Assembly: GCF_030384665.1 (NCBI RefSeq)
Contig: NC_083676.1
Span: forward strand, 124,001-188,000
Length of the DNA stretch: 64,000 nt
Direction of reading: 5' to 3'
Source of the DNA: Lodderomyces elongisporus
Taxonomy: Eukaryota; Ascomycota; Pichiomycetes; Serinales; Debaryomycetaceae
The position numbers were made by a program, and so were the translations under genes. Every line of letters begins with the position of its first letter. Position 1 is the stretch's first letter. The notes below the pieces were generated by a model. That model was given only the letters and a program-made list of their open reading frames with translations. It did no database searches and was not told where the DNA came from. Shown here piece by piece: positions 60,692 through 64,000 of the stretch.

Positions 60692-61442
60692 TGGTAATCA
60701 AACACAGAGCAAAAGCAAACAAATATTGCAAACCATAGCCAACATTATTTGCCCTCGCTTTGTCTCTCTCTCTTCTATCTTTCACACTCTTTGCTTTCCC
60801 TTTAAGAATATCCAATGGAAGCTGTAATACCGTTCACACATGAGAGGTTTGTTTTTCTTCTTTTAAATCGAGATGAAGCAATGAAGTAAAACGAAATAAA
60901 CAATTTAATATCCGTCTCTAGCAAATCACATTCTTCTACCAAACTTTTCTCAAACTCTTCAGTAAATATTTTTACAGAATGAGGGGGGGGGGGAGAGAGA
61001 AAGAATTTGTACATACAAACACTGATACACACTAGAAAGAACCAATTGAGTTTCTTCAACTATAGGAGTATAAACAATTGTTTTCTGTATTAAGAAAGAG
61101 TGGAGTGTAAATGGGAAAAGAACTAAAGGTATTTTATAGCAACATTGTACCAAATTGCTTTGACCTTGAAAAACTAACCAAACAAAAACAAAACATAAAA
61201 AAAAAGGAAAAAAAACTTAGCATAGTTGAATAAGCAAGTTTCTTCAACAGGAACACCATGTAACAAAAACAATGAACATAAAAATTTGACTATAAGAACC
61301 AACCTTATATTGTCAAAACATATCTGGAAAGGAAGAAAAACAGTCGCAAGAAGGTTTTCCTTTTATTAAAATCTGGCGAAACGTGGGGAAACTTTCGCAG
61401 TATCCTTTAGTTCTTGGTTCCTATTTATTTCTTTATATTTTT

Positions 61443-61537
61443 ATTTTTTTATTTTTTTTATTTTTTTATTTTTTTTATTTTTTTATTTTTTTATTTTTTT
61501 ATTTTTTTATTTTTTTATTTTTTTATTTTTTTATTAA
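61443..61537. repeat. 8-bp tandem repeat A(T)7, about 12 units
   Basis: An A occurs every eight bases (occasionally nine) from 61443 to 61533, with T in between. It is the longer-period, opposite-strand counterpart of the TAAAAAA arrays elsewhere in the window. Confidence 0.92.
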
Positions 61538-62271
61538 ATTTGCTTCTTATCCCGCAAAAGTCATTTGCGATAATACATCCATCTCTTTATCCTTTTCACT
61601 CTTACTTCCAATCTTAATTCTACTAACCCCGTTATCGGAAATTCAATTAAGCGATATTCACGGAGAACGACAGACAGTATATAAGGGTTGCACGATTCTA
61701 ATATATTGCTGATATAACTTGATTACAGTGAGTATATCTTAATCGATTCTTTTTTTTTCCCTTGATTCAAAACACAGCATATTTGGTTAATTCAAAAACT
61801 GAGCTTATCCACTGTTTTCCTACCACTCTGCATTTTGAATATGAAGCACTTTATCAATTCATCTCTAAAGTAAGTAAGTAAGTAAGTAAGTAAGAAAGTA
61901 AGTATATATATGTATATAGTTTTTCACCATTTTAAACACACATGCACAAACACATACACTTTTGATTCAAAAACAACAATCTAAGAGTTTCAAGCTAGAG
62001 CAGTGATATAAATGAAAAAACAACAACAACAAAAACAACAACAACAACAACAACACAATGCACACTTTTATTTTTCTTCTTTTTACTCTTCCTTCACTCT
62101 ATTTAATCTCATTCTATGGCAAAAAATATTCTTTTCATTCCCAAGTATATTCCTAATAGTTATCATTGTTAATATTGTGTCACTGTTCATTGCTATTTCT
62201 TTTCATTTTTATTCTTATTTTTATTTTTTATTTTTTTCTGCAATCTATCATTTTGTAAAAAGGTTTCCAAA

Positions 62272-63309
62272 TTACGACCTCACTTTCAACCAATCTGGTG
62301 CTAGTTCAGGATCAATCTTGACTGTTCGAATATCAAACCCTTCAATCAACAATTCAACCAAGATCCTTCCGCCCCTCGCACCAGTAAATCGTCTATACTC
62401 TTCACTCACACTAGCTAGATTCCATCCTTGTAACCTACGAAGACATCCAATAACTGTCCCCGTACGATGTCTCCCCATACCACAACATACCAACACCGGG
62501 TAATTCCGTTTATCCACTACTAGCTCCAACGCCTTGGTTATGGTCTGTTCATTTAACGAGTCCCACGGGTTGAGACTCACCAACCGCTGATGAAATCTAC
62601 GCTGAGGAATAGGCGGCTCCGCCATGCCTGTCCCAGCAATTTCATCACCCTCTGCGTTGGTCGCACTTGTATTTGTATTTGTATTTGTATTTGTATTTAT
62701 ATTTGCACTTGTATCTGTACTTGTATCTGTACTTGTATCTGTACTGGTAGTCGCTTTTACATTTGCATCTGCAATTGTGTTAGGGTCAGCATTTGTGTTT
62801 GACTCTAATTTTGCATTGGTGATGTGATCTTGTATTGGCTCATCATCATACGCATATTCACTCATTCCAGCAACAAACTCAACTTGGATATCTTGTGCAG
62901 CGCAGTAATCCAAAAATTCGTCATTTGGCTCCTCTGATGCAAGCCAAATAATGGTCTTGAGATTCAATTGATTCAAAAAGGACTGATTAATCATTGATGG
63001 CTGACCTGATCTATATAGCTGCCTTTCAACCGGACAGAAATTGAGCGGAGGAATTATGCGAAGTGAAGGTGGTTCAGTAATTTTTCGAAGATTAAGATTG
63101 TTTCCCTCAAAAGGAATATGCTGTTGTCGTTGAAGAGACTCATCTTGGATTCTTTGCAGGTGCAGCAGCAGCTCCTTTGTCTGTGAAGCATTTAGCAGTT
63201 GTGTGAGTTTAGACTCCTCTAATTTCACCACATCATTAGGGTCTTTTTTCTCAATTCCTTGGAAAGAATCTCCCGTTCCACTTTTAAGTACCAGCTGCTC
63301 AATCGACAT
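62272..63309 (-). CDS. OCA1: Oca1-type putative protein tyrosine phosphatase
   Basis: 345 residues from the ATG at 63309 ([10 protein letters not shown]). The frame runs 34 codons further upstream but that part is unlike any Oca1. Conserved blocks are [37 protein letters not shown] and the phosphatase loop [10 protein letters not shown] (Cys-x5-Arg, about residue 276). The [18 protein letters not shown] and [15 protein letters not shown] blocks match S. cerevisiae Oca1 closely. Oca1 belongs to the Oca/Siw14 atypical phosphatases linked to oxidant-induced cell-cycle arrest and inositol pyrophosphate turnover. A hydrophilic insertion of about 80 residues, made of Asn-Thr and Asp-Thr-Ser repeats, separates the N-terminal half from NPWDSLNE and accounts for the extra length over yeast Oca1 (238). 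Several CTG codons (for example in KELLLHLQ) probably encode Ser. Confidence 0.93.
   Translation of the reverse strand: MSIEQLVLKSGTGDSFQGIEKKDPNDVVKLEESKLTQLLNASQTKELLLHLQRIQDESLQRQQHIPFEGNNLNLRKITEPPSLRIIPPLNFCPVERQLYRSGQPSMINQSFLNQLNLKTIIWLASEEPNDEFLDYCAAQDIQVEFVAGMSEYAYDDEPIQDHITNAKLESNTNADPNTIADANVKATTSTDTSTDTSTDTSANINTNTNTNTNTSATNAEGDEIAGTGMAEPPIPQRRFHQRLVSLNPWDSLNEQTITKALELVVDKRNYPVLVCCGMGRHRTGTVIGCLRRLQGWNLASVSEEYRRFTGARGGRILVELLIEGFDIRTVKIDPELAPDWLKVRS
62662..62756. repeat. Coding hexamer repeat in OCA1
   Basis: TATTTG, TACTTG and TATCTG units on the plus strand encode Asn-Thr and Asp-Thr-Ser repeats of the minus-strand OCA1 protein. Unit lengths are multiples of three, so expansion keeps the frame. 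Confidence 0.85.
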
Positions 63310-63770
63310 TTGAATTAAGATATGAAATATGAGATTTTGGGACAGAGGGTTTGAAAATAAAATGGAGACAATTGGATAAAAAAGTAAGTAAATAATCAAG
63401 AAAGTAAGCAAGAAACCACTTTTGTCTTTCCAAAAACTATGTTGGTGATAGAACCAATGTCCTTTTTTTGGGCAACGGAAATGCTTACAACCTCGTGTCT
63501 TCCTTTCTTACAAAGTTCCGCGAAATAGTTGAAAACGACAGAAAAAAAAAAAATCAGAAAAATCAAAAAAATTACTAGACACCGTAATTTTACACGTCCA
63601 AATTTCTCTACTTAGTTCCAACACAAGTTATTCAACCCAGTCTTCTTGACAAAGCTAACTACTCAACAACTTATTTCAAACAAAACTCATTCACTCTCCG
63701 CTCAAAAAAATCAAACGCAACCCCTTTTTCTGCTATTTAATCTTTAAAGCTCACTTCCTTCTCAATAGCT
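63310..63770. promoter_or_regulatory. Divergent promoter region OCA1 / right-edge gene
   Basis: 461 AT-rich bases between two start codons. No clear activator motif; A run at about 63541-63553. Confidence 0.45.
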
Positions 63771-64000
63771 ATGGCAAAGAATAACGCAGCAATAAAAAAG
63801 GCAACACAAGCAGTGCAAGCAGTGCAAGCAAAGCAAAGCAAACTTGACTCCAACACTACTCAGCCTTCTACCACATCTTCAAAAGCCACCATATCAACAT
63901 CTTCACTTGCACCAAAGGAAGTCAAAGCAACCCTTGCGCAATTGAACCAAGCATTGGCCACAACAATTCATGACTATTTTCATACCCTCACACCAAAACT
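63771..64000 (+). CDS. Unidentified gene, N-terminus only (cut by window edge)
   Basis: An ATG at 63771 opens a frame of 76 codons with no stop to the window end. The first 45 residues are Ala/Lys/Gln/Ser/Thr-rich (MAKNNAAIKKATQAVQAVQ), then a less repetitive part begins (KEVKATLAQLNQALATTIHDYFHTL). The preceding 5' flank is pyrimidine-rich, like other promoters here. The helical stretch at the edge looks like a folded domain or coiled coil, but too little is present to name a family. Confidence 0.65.
   Translation, partial: MAKNNAAIKKATQAVQAVQAKQSKLDSNTTQPSTTSSKATISTSSLAPKEVKATLAQLNQALATTIHDYFHTLTPK

Larger units (their letters stand above)
59850..62271. other. 2.4-kb intergenic region
   Basis: No supported gene. 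The region is full of simple repeats: GA arrays (60180-60215, 60342-60366, 60495-60524), G runs of 8 (60099), 16 (60676-60691) and 11 (60983-60993), the A(T)7 array (61443-61537), TAAG repeats (61869-61893) and a CAA array (62021-62056). Confidence 0.6.

Noticed and set aside
61383..61712. Phe-rich open frames across the T-rich array
   Set aside because: Produced by the 8-bp repeat; no start context or family.
63310..63411. 34-codon extension of OCA1
   Set aside because: Hydrophobic, AT-driven composition and no counterpart in Oca1 proteins; the ATG at 63309 is a better start.

Overview
The window looks like a chromosomal piece of a budding yeast of the Candida/Lodderomyces (CUG-Ser) group. 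Signs of this are compact, mostly intronless genes in an AT-rich genome, TACTAAC-type splicing in the single clear intron, a cytochrome c and an RPS10 of yeast type, and an MP65 mannoprotein of the Candida kind. The proteins carry long Gln, Asn, Asp and Ser runs, and CTG codons appear absent from the short, highly expressed genes RPS10 and CYC1. A CTG codon sits where an EF-hand loop in PEF1 expects Ser. The species most like this from memory is Lodderomyces elongisporus or a close relative of C. parapsilosis; that is inference. All Leu residues encoded by CTG in a standard-code translation should probably be read as Ser.

Layout, left to right. 1-9.7 kb: a long gene-free stretch, a siderophore-iron transporter (SIT1), spliced RPS10, and the Gln-rich penta-EF-hand protein PEF1. 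9.9-20.4 kb: the proteasome activator BLM10 (minus), the ABCF ATPase ARB1 (plus) and a tRNA-Ala(AGC) gene (minus). 20.4-30.5 kb: a 3.3 kb gap, the ABCC drug exporter YOR1, and cytochrome c (CYC1). 31-37.6 kb: a probable mitochondrial helical-repeat protein (minus) divergent from the splicing factor CWC22 (plus), then a secreted GH76 protein (minus). 38-45 kb: a possible small membrane protein, SAGA deubiquitinase UBP8 (minus), an unexplained patch with coding-like fragments, and PLP2 (minus) divergent from CAB4 (plus). 45-54 kb: UBP15 (minus), a 3.7 kb gap, and the cell-wall protein MP65 (plus). 54.6-64 kb: RAP1 (minus), an Atg33/Scm4-family protein (minus), OCA1 (minus), and the first 230 bases of an unidentified plus-strand gene.

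The genes are a mixture of unrelated housekeeping functions, as is normal in yeast; there is no operon or gene cluster. I see no transposon, LTR, CRISPR array, rRNA, viral remnant or gene that looks transferred. The most useful observations are: RAP1 keeps a C-terminal RCT-like domain that C. albicans Rap1 is reported to lack; a CTG codon fits Ser in an EF-hand loop; the RPS10 promoter carries both Tbf1-like and Cbf1-like motifs; Blm10 ends Tyr-Phe-Ile instead of the usual HbYX; an 87-bp tandem duplication lies upstream of ARB1; and MP65 has KGD in place of RGD. I did not find a convincing undescribed multi-gene system.
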